11,880 nucleotides of DNA from JACRPZ01 sp040758255 (GTDB lineage: Bacteria; Nitrospirota; Thermodesulfovibrionia; UBA6902), in the NCBI GenBank assembly GCA_040758255.1, contig JBFLVX010000069.1:1-11880 (forward strand), in the 5' to 3' direction. The position numbers and the translations under genes are program-made. The notes below the pieces were generated by a model. The model did no database searches and was not told the origin of the DNA. It saw only the letters and a program-made list of their open reading frames with translations. This document shows, piece by piece, positions 1 through 5,261 of the stretch. Numbering within the stretch: position 1 is the stretch's first letter; the number at the start of each line of letters is the position of its first letter.

Positions 1-84
1 TGCGTTTTTTCCAGCACTTTTTCTTGAAAAAAAGACGCGCTTTGTTCTCGGTTTTACATAGGGACTCGAATGTTTTTATATCCA

Positions 85-110
85 TTGACACCAGTATAAT
101 TTGGTGCCAA
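85..110. promoter_or_regulatory. Operator-like palindrome around TATAAT, upstream of the exported-protein gene
   Basis: Arms TTGACACCAG (85-94) and TTGGTGCCAA (101-110) are inverted copies with two mismatches, enclosing TATAAT at 95-100. A second TATAAT lies at 117-122. The palindrome is flanked by near-copies of AATGTTTTATA (69-80 and 110-120). No -35 element is correctly spaced for either TATAAT, so the exact promoter is unclear. The symmetry around a -10-like box suggests a dimeric repressor or activator site controlling the gene at 184. This is inference from symmetry and position only. Confidence 0.35.
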
Positions 111-144
111 ATGTTTTATAATTACCTTAGTTTAAAAAGGGAAG

Positions 145-169
145 TTTTTATATTCGACTTATATAAAAA
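145..169 (+). promoter_or_regulatory. AT-only hairpin just before the ribosome binding site
   Basis: Perfect 9-base inverted repeat: TTTTTATAT at 145-153 and ATATAAAAA at 161-169, with a 7-base loop. It ends four bases before the Shine-Dalgarno run AAGGGGG (173-179) of the gene at 184. It may shape the mRNA leader or shield it from degradation. The stem is all A-U, so it is weak. Confidence 0.3.
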
Positions 170-183
170 GAAAAGGGGGATAG

Positions 184-1428
184 ATGAAGTATTTTAAGAA
201 GTCTTTTAGGTTTTTAATCTATGTAAGTATTTCTGTGTTTGTCACAGCGGTACTCCTCATGCTGAGCGCGATGTCTGCAGATGCCGCAGATGTCTATTTC
301 TGTGATACGGCAGGTCTGGTCGGTCACTACGACACGGTCAGCACTGCGCTTAACCCCGTTGGTAATCTTTCAGCTTCATTCAGTATCAATCAGGTCATAG
401 GCATGGCTTGGGACCCTGTCACCAGTAGACTGCTTTTATTAGACCGCTTTGGAAGCGGCGGTGGCGGTAACATATATTCTATGGATCCAACCACCGGGAC
501 GGCTGCTCTCCTTTTCACGGCGACAGGCGTGACGTTTCAAGGGGGTGCGGTCAAGAACGGCGCTCTCTATGGTATAAATGAATATGGTCCCGCGGTGGCT
601 TATAACCTTACAACATTTACCTCACTGGGACTTGCGGGGGGTGTTTTGCCGCACACGCATTCCACAGGCATAGACCCGGCCAGCGGTCAATTGTACGCTT
701 CCAATAGTACAGAGATATATAGAGTGGCAGACAGCGGTGCATACGCCGGCACAGCGGTTACTACAAATACTTGGTTCGAAGACATAGACTATTTCAACGG
801 TGACTTTCTCGGAGTTATATATGACCAACAGGTATATCTGATTAATGGCGGCACCGGCTCCGTCTCTACTTTTCTGAATTCGGCGCAGGTTACGAGCACA
901 GGAGTCAGTGGGAGTCTGAGTGGTGTTGTGGTGGGTGGTGTTACTGCTGTTCCTGTTCCCCCTCCGGCTTGCGCCTACACCATGAACATCCCCACATCAC
1001 CGGCAAACATCGGCACATTCGCACCCGGTATCTTCATGAGCTATGATCCGATGGTAGCGCGTCCGTTCGGACTTGGAGAGGCAGGGGATATGCTGACCGG
1101 AAGTTTGTGGCTGCCGTGCTGGAGAAACGGCCATGCGGACGTCTATCTTGTGCTTGATGCACCGGCCTATGGAGGCAAATTCATGCTGAGCGAATTTCAT
1201 CAGTGGCTTCCATTCCCGGCAATGATTCAGCCGTGGATGACTTATACGGATGATGATGTTTATACGGAGCTTTTCTCGCTTCAGAAGAGCGGTATACTGC
1301 CGGGCAACTATAAATTGGATGTAATAGTAGTGCCGTCAGGGACAGCGGCATCTACTATAGAACAGATAGTGTCAGGGGCTGCAGCAGCGCCTTACTACAA
1401 GTGGAGCTTTACGGAGACATTGCCGTAA
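184..1428 (+). CDS. Exported protein of unknown function, beta-propeller-like N-half plus C-terminal domain
   Basis: I do not recognise a named family. The 414-aa protein opens with lysines and a hydrophobic stretch (about residues 10-31), then A-D-A with a likely signal peptidase cut after Ala34, so it should leave the cytoplasm. Residues 35-255 are rich in Gly, Thr, Ser and Tyr, with repeated short strands of the kind 'GxLYGIN', 'GQLYASN' and 'DIDYFNG', which suggests a beta-propeller (NHL/Kelch-like) fold. A proline hinge (P257, P259-P261) leads to a C-terminal domain (263-414) containing 'LPGNYKLDVIVVPSG' and a terminal 'YYKWSFTETLP'. Such C-terminal beta modules are common in secreted proteins of Nitrospirota and related groups (recalled, not checked). 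The start at 184 is supported by AAGGGGG four bases upstream. It stands alone between its own regulatory region and a terminator. Confidence 0.75.
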   Translation: MKYFKKSFRFLIYVSISVFVTAVLLMLSAMSADAADVYFCDTAGLVGHYDTVSTALNPVGNLSASFSINQVIGMAWDPVTSRLLLLDRFGSGGGGNIYSMDPTTGTAALLFTATGVTFQGGAVKNGALYGINEYGPAVAYNLTTFTSLGLAGGVLPHTHSTGIDPASGQLYASNSTEIYRVADSGAYAGTAVTTNTWFEDIDYFNGDFLGVIYDQQVYLINGGTGSVSTFLNSAQVTSTGVSGSLSGVVVGGVTAVPVPPPACAYTMNIPTSPANIGTFAPGIFMSYDPMVARPFGLGEAGDMLTGSLWLPCWRNGHADVYLVLDAPAYGGKFMLSEFHQWLPFPAMIQPWMTYTDDDVYTELFSLQKSGILPGNYKLDVIVVPSGTAASTIEQIVSGAAAAPYYKWSFTETLP

Positions 1429-1458
1429 GGAGATCAGGCTAAGGTTCAGAAATCAGAA

Positions 1459-1485
1459 GGGCGGCCATAAATGGCCGCCCTTTTT
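1459..1485 (+). terminator. Rho-independent terminator of the exported-protein gene
   Basis: Perfect 10-base arms GGGCGGCCAT (1459-1468) and ATGGCCGCCC (1471-1480), followed directly by five T residues (1481-1485). It lies 30 bases after the stop codon of the upstream gene. It isolates that gene from selD, which has its own promoter. Confidence 0.9.
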
Positions 1486-1569
1486 GTATGCATTTTTACT
1501 GTCCGTAGGATAGAAGCGTTTACATCAAGTCCATTATAGGGTTCTTTTTTGCAAGAGTTATTTGTAAGC

Positions 1570-1598
1570 TTGACTACAAATACTCCTGAACGTATCAT
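1570..1598 (+). promoter_or_regulatory. Sigma70-type promoter of selD
   Basis: TTGACT (1570-1575) and TATCAT (1593-1598) are separated by exactly 17 bases. The expected transcription start, about 7 bases past the -10 box, falls near 1605, at or within a few bases of the selD ATG (1607). There is no Shine-Dalgarno sequence between promoter and ATG. Together these predict a leaderless or near-leaderless mRNA. Confidence 0.65.
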
Positions 1599-1606
1599 AA
1601 TTAAAT

Positions 1607-2635
1607 ATGAAAAAAGTTAGACTCACACAAAAGGTAAAAGCGGGCGGCTGAGCTGCCAAGTTAGGTCCGGCGGACCTATCCGAAATATTGGCAGATTTAT
1701 ACAGTTGTAAAAACCGTGGGGTCGTTGTTGGCCCGGGAGATGACGCAGGGGTATTCCGTTATAAAAATACTCTCATGGTTGAGACTGTGGACGTCATCAC
1801 GCCTATTGTTGATGACCCGTACACCTTTGGCGCGATCTGCGCGGCGAACTCGGTGAGCGATGTCTATGCAATGGGCGGGACGCCACTTACAGCCCTTGCA
1901 ATACTTGGTTTCGCAACGTGTGATTTCTCCCCGGTTGTTATCAAAAGGCTGCTTAAGGGCGCCATAGACAAGCTGAGCGAAGCTGGGACGTGCCTGATAG
2001 GCGGCCACAGCATTGAGGATAATGAGTTCAAGTTCGGCTTTGCTGTTTCAGGGACTGTGGACGAAGGGAAGATATTGAAGACCGGCGGGGCAAAGGCAGG
2101 GGATATCCTTATACTGACAAAGAAGATAGGCACGGGCATTCTTACCTCAGCGGTCAAACTCGGCAAGATGAAGGAGTCCGCGTTAAAACCCGTTATCGCT
2201 TCAATGCTCATGCTCAACAAGACCGCATCAAAAGCCGCTGTCTCTTCCGGAGCAAAGGCAGCCACTGATGTTACGGGGTTCGGGCTGTTAGGACACGCGC
2301 TTAATATAGCAAAAAGCTCAAAGGTCAATCTGATAATTAAGAACAGCTCGGTCCCTTTTATGAGCAATGTTAAAGAGCTGATTGCATCCGGCATAGTTCA
2401 GAAAGGGGCAAAAAAGAGCCTTGAATTCGTCAGCAAAAACGTCTCCTTCCCATCGGGTTTCGAAGATGCTGACAAACTGGCATTTGTTGACCCCCAGACA
2501 TCAGGCGGACTGCTCATATCACTCCCTGAAAAGGGACTTAAGAAGTTTGACCTAATAATGAAGAAAGAGAAAGCGCCGTACTGGATAATCGGCGAGGTTG
2601 TAAAAGGCAGTGGAAGAATTATTGTGGAGAGATGA
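1607..2635 (+). CDS. selD: Selenide, water dikinase SelD, selenocysteine-containing (Sec15)
   Basis: SelD makes selenophosphate from selenide and ATP, the selenium donor for selenocysteine and 2-selenouridine. A naive reading starts at a TTG (1688), but the frame is open upstream to ATG 1607 apart from one TGA at 1649-1651. Reading TGA as Sec gives 342 residues beginning MKKVRLTQKVKAGG-Sec-AAK, which matches the SelD N-terminus: Sec15 replaces catalytic Cys17 of E. coli and Lys18 matches Lys20. Other family marks are GPGDDAGVF (ATP/metal binding), VDVITPIVDDP, ANSVSDVYAMGG, LIGGHSIED, ATDVTGFGLLGH and DPQTSGGLL. An in-frame TAA at 1598-1600 rules out a start further upstream. A hairpin fit for a bacterial SECIS follows the TGA. 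SelA, SelB and tRNA-Sec must be encoded elsewhere. There is no Shine-Dalgarno; see the promoter entry. Confidence 0.95.
1649..1694 (+). promoter_or_regulatory. Bacterial SECIS-like element with the Sec UGA codon
   Basis: Directly after UGA (1649-1651) there is an outer stem, CTGCCAA (1653-1659) with TTGGCAG (1688-1694), and an inner stem, TAGGTCC (1662-1668) with GGACCTA (1672-1678), both perfect 7-base pairings. The apical loop is GGC (1669-1671). Its first base is G, and it lies 17 bases past the UGA, within the range known for SelB-bound bacterial SECIS elements. The two stems are joined by an asymmetric 2/9-base internal loop. The outer stem includes the TTG that a naive annotation would use as start. 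Confidence 0.8.
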
Positions 2636-2642
2636 TTTGGCA

Positions 2643-2668
2643 TTCCCACGAGCGAAGCGAGTGGGGAA
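2643..2668. repeat. Palindrome after selD, at the edge of the cassette-like island
   Basis: TTCCCAC (2643-2649) pairs with GTGGGGAA (2661-2668) around an inner GCGAAGC. It could help end selD transcription, though no T-run follows. Its outer edge coincides with the predicted crossover point of the neighbouring attC-like site (2668/2669), so it may have been the insertion target. Confidence 0.45.
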
Positions 2669-2711
2669 CGTTGCGTTCAACCGGTTTGTCCGGTGTAACG
2701 CCTTGTTAACT
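2663..2711 (-). other. attC-like recombination site after the endonuclease-family gene
   Basis: Read on the minus strand, the stop codon TAA sits inside AGTTAAC, as is typical for the R'' box of integron cassettes. Then come AAGGCGTTACA, a CCGG/CCGG core with a 5-base loop, TTGAACGC, and finally a core site GTTCCCC (2669-2663). The fold pairs AAC with GTT outside, an unpaired spacer, then GCGTT with AACGC, with one extra unpaired base on the 5' arm, as in attC sites. At 49 bases it is short, and GTTCCCC departs from GTTRRRY after GTT, as expected if the last six bases come from the insertion target. Confidence 0.5.
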
Positions 2712-3458
2712 TTGCATATCTAGGGTCAGCGGCATATGGTCACTGACCCTGATCCATTTTTCGAAATCGCCAATCTCAAGATCACAACGAGACAAGAGAT
2801 TTGCTGCCATAAATACGTAATCAATATGATAGCCCTTGGCAGAATTTCGATGCAGATAGAATGTTGATTTTGTTTCTGAGCCTTGCGCTTCTCCTGATTG
2901 TTGGTGATACAAGCTATCGAACCCAAGTTTCTGTAGTTCAGAAACAACATCAGAATGGCTCCACCATCTATCTGCCTTATCCCAAATCGCATTACTATTA
3001 AAGTCACCAAGAACTACCGTATTGGGCTGTGAAAGATTGGAGCGATGGATTTGCAGGTACTTCCAAAATTGCCCCATATATCCAAACGCTTGATCGTTAC
3101 TTCCTTTCGTCCAAACAGCCAAGACAGTGAATTTGCCGTTGATAAAGAAAGGAAGGAATAACCTCAAATCCTCACTGCACCACCTCAGAGCTTGGCTCTG
3201 GCTTGCTATGCCCGTCAGTTCAAAAGTGCCAGACCAGTTGAGTTGTTCAACTATATTTCCCTTCCGTGGGAAAACCCCTATTCCCTTGTGGTTGGAATCA
3301 CCTCTCCAGAGATATTCTCCGGCCCATTCTTGATACGCTCGGCTGGACTCTGCTGGGTTTTCGCACTCTTGAACAACAATCACATCGGCATCAAGTGCAT
3401 CGACTTCGGTGAGTTTTTTTCTAAAAGCCCCGTTGCAATTCCATGTGACTATCTTCAT
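2706..3458 (-). CDS. Endonuclease/exonuclease/phosphatase (EEP) superfamily protein
   Basis: A 250-aa protein with the EEP motifs in order: N-terminal KIVTWNCNG with Asn7, VIVVQECE with the metal-binding Glu31, VVLGDFNSN (Asp152, Asn154), HIDYVF (Asp213) and the C-terminal SDH (Ser239-Asp240-His241), the catalytic acid/base pair. It is therefore probably an active Mg-dependent phosphodiesterase or nuclease; substrate unknown. I chose ATG 3458, residue 1 of MKIVTWNCNG, because family members start here and GAAGGG lies just upstream (3467-3462). The frame is open another 44 codons to a TTG at 3590, but that extension runs through the attC-like palindrome and is unlikely to be coding. No signal peptide, so cytoplasmic. 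As a cassette gene it may rely on upstream or cassette-borne transcription. Confidence 0.8.
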   Translation of the reverse strand: MKIVTWNCNGAFRKKLTEVDALDADVIVVQECENPAESSRAYQEWAGEYLWRGDSNHKGIGVFPRKGNIVEQLNWSGTFELTGIASQSQALRWCSEDLRLFLPFFINGKFTVLAVWTKGSNDQAFGYMGQFWKYLQIHRSNLSQPNTVVLGDFNSNAIWDKADRWWSHSDVVSELQKLGFDSLYHQQSGEAQGSETKSTFYLHRNSAKGYHIDYVFMAANLLSRCDLEIGDFEKWIRVSDHMPLTLDMQS

Positions 3459-3470
3459 AAGCCCTTCAGC

Positions 3471-3518
3471 AGTTAACAATAAATTAAGCGGGCTCCCCGC
3501 TTGAACAACTGGTTGATA
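3471..3518 (-). other. attC-like recombination site between the two minus-strand genes
   Basis: On the minus strand, ATCAAC (near the RYYYAAC box) leads into GTTCAAGC. A perfect 7-base hairpin follows (plus-strand AAGCGGG 3486-3492 and CCCGCTT 3496-3502), then GCTTAA and a core site GTTAACT (3477-3471). The GTTCAAGC/GCTTAA pair with an unpaired C is the usual attC inner box. It lies 86 bases after the DUF2971 stop and 12 bases before the next ATG, as expected for a cassette junction. Confidence 0.5.
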
Positions 3519-3603
3519 TTCATCCTGTCCAATTTCAAAAACTAACGCACTCCTTTTTGCCGATGTATTCCGGCCAGACAGGAGATTCAAAGAATAAACA
3601 AGA

Positions 3604-4347
3604 TCACTGAGGCTTTAGGTGCAAGCCTGATTGCACGACCTCTGCTACGATTCCATACTTTTCGAGGACATCCTTGACTATTGGGACAAACCAAGGGTTC
3701 TCAGTCGGAGCAACATACACTTGTTGTATAAGGGTCGCCAAGTTGCATTTGACATAGAAGCCTCTGTATAACTCACTCTTTTTGCTATGGGCTTTCGAGG
3801 GTGTTTTACGGTGCCACACGACCCTAACCTCTTTTTCATAAGCGAAGGGCGGCCTCTTTGTCAAACAGGCGCGAAGCATTGAACCACCGTGAATGGGTTT
3901 CTTTTCGGAATCTGCATACATAACCTCGTAAAGCCACAACTCTTCAGGAGCGTCCTTCAGCGACTCTTGGAGGTTGCGACAAGTTGTACGAATTGCTACG
4001 CCTTCGTTCCCCTTTACATACAGCTTCCACATAGCATCCGATTGCTCATCATTGGCATGCCAGCAACTCGTAAAAAAAAGTCGCCTCATGGCGATGCTTT
4101 GCTTCTTTAGCTCAATGTCTCTCTTCATGTATTGCTGTCCAAAAAAGCCGCCACACTGTTTCTTTGACGACTTGGGAATCCAACCTTCATATGCATCGCC
4201 GAGTCGGTCTATCCTCGATAGGTACAGACCCTCATTAATCAACATTGCAACGAACTTCGTGAAGTCCATATACCGCCATAGAGGCTCTGCAAGTGCTGGT
4301 TTTGACAAGGACTTATGCTCTAAGGTATAAGGCGAAATAACTGGCAT
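3604..4347 (-). CDS. DUF2971 family protein, function unknown
   Basis: A 247-aa cytoplasmic protein matching the DUF2971 pattern from memory: an N-terminal 'LWRYMDFTKFVAML', 'LYLSRIDRLGDAYEG', the central 'FFTSCWHANDEQSDAMWKLY' followed by 'GNEGVAIRTT', 'PPFAYEKEVRVVWH', and the late 'VYVAPTENPWF'. The conserved W, D, E and R residues suggest an enzyme active site, but the activity is unknown. Members are frequent on mobile elements and in integron cassettes. An AGGAG lies 13 bases upstream of the ATG (4365-4361), which is rather far, but no better start is seen. It precedes the EEP gene in the same direction with 145 bases between the coding regions, most of it taken up by the attC-like site and a short stretch of unknown origin. 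Confidence 0.7.
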   Translation of the reverse strand: MPVISPYTLEHKSLSKPALAEPLWRYMDFTKFVAMLINEGLYLSRIDRLGDAYEGWIPKSSKKQCGGFFGQQYMKRDIELKKQSIAMRRLFFTSCWHANDEQSDAMWKLYVKGNEGVAIRTTCRNLQESLKDAPEELWLYEVMYADSEKKPIHGGSMLRACLTKRPPFAYEKEVRVVWHRKTPSKAHSKKSELYRGFYVKCNLATLIQQVYVAPTENPWFVPIVKDVLEKYGIVAEVVQSGLHLKPQ

Positions 4348-4528
4348 TATCTGTCGATTTCTCCTGGCTTCAAGATTCCCACTCTACTGAAGGTCTCAAC
4401 TGAGCGAGCAAACGTAACTCATTAGCTGTCCCGCCAAGTTATTATCTAGTTAGAGAACATTAGCACAAAGTTGTGATTCGGTCAATAACTATTGAAGGCT
4501 ATGAGATAACTATCATTATATTTTTCAA

Positions 4529-4560
4529 CTGACTTAATATGATATTTGTAATATTAGTCA
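4529..4560. promoter_or_regulatory. Operator-like palindrome, copy 1
   Basis: TGACTTAATAT (starting near 4529) and ATATTAGTCA (4551-4560) form an inverted repeat with one extra T. The right half belongs to the 14-base motif TGTAATATTAGTCA (4547-4560), which recurs with one change exactly 70 bases later. Probably a protein binding site; the protein is unknown. Confidence 0.4.
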
Positions 4561-4597
4561 TGTTATAATTTTATCGTCTTTCATCACAATATTAATC

Positions 4598-4633
4598 GGC
4601 TGACTAATACGCAATATGTAATGTTAGTCAGCC
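4598..4633. promoter_or_regulatory. Operator-like palindrome, copy 2
   Basis: Perfect 10-base arms GGCTGACTAA (4598-4607) and TTAGTCAGCC (4624-4633) separated by 16 bases. It shares TGTAATGTTAGTCA (4617-4630) with copy 1. It lies 250 bases before the HEAT-repeat gene and about 250 bases before the DUF2971 start on the other strand, so either could be controlled. Confidence 0.45.
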
Positions 4634-4717
4634 TCAGAACCTGATAGTCATTTTTTAATTCTAATAAATGCATTTTATTGATAGATGCATAAATAATGTC
4701 TTATATTCATTCACGTC

Positions 4718-4790
4718 TGTCATTCCGGCTTGTCCGGAATCTTCTATTATTGCCCGCCGTTAGATTCCCGACAAGCGGGAATGACGGCAG
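4718..4790. repeat. Imperfect inverted repeat of dispersed REP-like type
   Basis: Left arm 4718-4741 (TGTCATTCCGGCTTGTCCGG followed by AATC) and right arm 4763-4790 (GATTCCCGACAAGCGGGAAT followed by GACGGCAG) are inverted copies with a few changes, about 21 bases apart. Each arm is itself a small palindrome. Such TCATTCC-GGAATC palindromes are scattered in many copies in deltaproteobacterial and Nitrospirota genomes (recalled). It has no coding content. Confidence 0.6.
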
Positions 4791-4883
4791 ATAGACGCGC
4801 GGAGCCTGTCCCGAACTGGTCAGGGCTTTCGGACAAACGGACATTATTAGTGCGTTAGTCAATAGTGGAATTATTTTTCAATT

Positions 4884-5261
4884 ATGAAAAAGATGATAGC
4901 GGATTACATGGAGAATGGCTTTCTTGAGAACATTATTGCCATGTTTAGAAAAGATAAGAGCCTCTATCCTCTAATAGGCAGCCTGCTGGAAGATGAACGA
5001 AGCAGGGTCAGGATAGGCGCAACAGCTCTCGTTGAGACCCTTTCAGCAGAAGCCCCTGATTATCTGCCAGCCGCTCTCCCCGGAATCACAGCCTGCCTGA
5101 AGAACACAAACCCCACCATACGCGGGGATGCCGCAAATGTTCTCGGAATTATCCGCCATAAAGACGCGCTGCCGTTTTTATCAGAGGCTGCCGATGACAA
5201 CAACGAAATGGTCAGGGAGATCGTTAAAGAATCAATAGAGATGATACAAGGTCCTGTTTAG
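4884..5261 (+). CDS. Small HEAT-repeat protein
   Basis: A 125-aa soluble protein with alpha-helical repeats: about residues 27-55 ('LYPLIGSLLEDERSRVRIG'), 61-92 ('LPAALPGITACLKNTNPTIRG' region) and 94-120. The D-x-x-x-x-VR-x-x-A spacing is that of HEAT/PBS-lyase-type repeats, which bind other proteins. No catalytic motif is seen, so a scaffold or adaptor role is likely. There is no Shine-Dalgarno before ATG 4884; ATG at 4893 or 4908 are alternatives that would trim only the N-terminus. Its stop overlaps the scpA stop by 4 bases on the opposite strand, so the two transcripts converge with no terminator between. Confidence 0.7.
   Translation: MKKMIADYMENGFLENIIAMFRKDKSLYPLIGSLLEDERSRVRIGATALVETLSAEAPDYLPAALPGITACLKNTNPTIRGDAANVLGIIRHKDALPFLSEAADDNNEMVREIVKESIEMIQGPV

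Larger units (their letters stand above)
2669..4440 (-). mobile_element. Putative two-cassette integron-like array without integrase
   Basis: On the minus strand the order is DUF2971 gene, attC-like site (3518-3471), endonuclease-family gene, attC-like site (2711-2663): gene plus attC, twice, in one orientation. This is the layout of integron gene cassettes. The second cassette would be about 808 bases (3476-2669), a usual cassette size. No integrase gene or clear attI is visible. The right boundary is uncertain: I could not define a site between 4380 and 4460. Alternatives are a chromosomal cassette array broken by deletion, or cassettes trapped at a secondary site near selD. Confidence 0.45.
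4348..4883. other. Long AT-rich non-coding region with repeats
   Basis: 536 bases without a convincing gene on either strand. It holds the leader of the DUF2971 gene (4348-4380), a complex stretch with CATTAGC twice (4420 and 4458 areas), two related TGACTAA/TTAGTCA palindromes (4529-4633), an inverted repeat of the dispersed REP-like type (4718-4790), and a third TTAGTCA (4855-4861) just before the HEAT-repeat gene. No tRNA, terminator with T-run, or clear att site was found. Confidence 0.6.

Noticed and set aside
85..100. TTGACA (85) and TATAAT (95) as one promoter
   Set aside because: The spacing is only 4 bases, so the two cannot act as a -35/-10 pair.
1688..2635. SelD starting at TTG 1688 as a truncated or pseudogene form
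   Set aside because: It would lack the catalytic Sec/Cys and Lys. The upstream frame encodes the conserved N-terminus with a single TGA followed by a SECIS-like hairpin, so Sec recoding explains it better than truncation or a nonsense mutation.
2650..2668. Rho-independent terminator for selD
   Set aside because: The hairpin is not followed by a T-run on the plus strand; it is listed as a palindrome instead.
3127..3476. Plus-strand open frames across the EEP gene
   Set aside because: They lie opposite the gene with clear catalytic motifs, have no recognisable features and no binding site; they are shadows.
3459..3590. 44-residue N-terminal extension of the EEP-family protein from TTG 3590
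   Set aside because: It has no Shine-Dalgarno, crosses the attC-like palindrome, and the family core begins at MKIVTWNCNG, which has its own GAAGGG upstream.
4380..4460. A third attC or an attI site upstream of the DUF2971 gene
   Set aside because: GTTACGT, GTTTGCT and GTTGAGA occur on the minus strand, but none sits in a foldable R/L box layout; the evidence is too weak to call.
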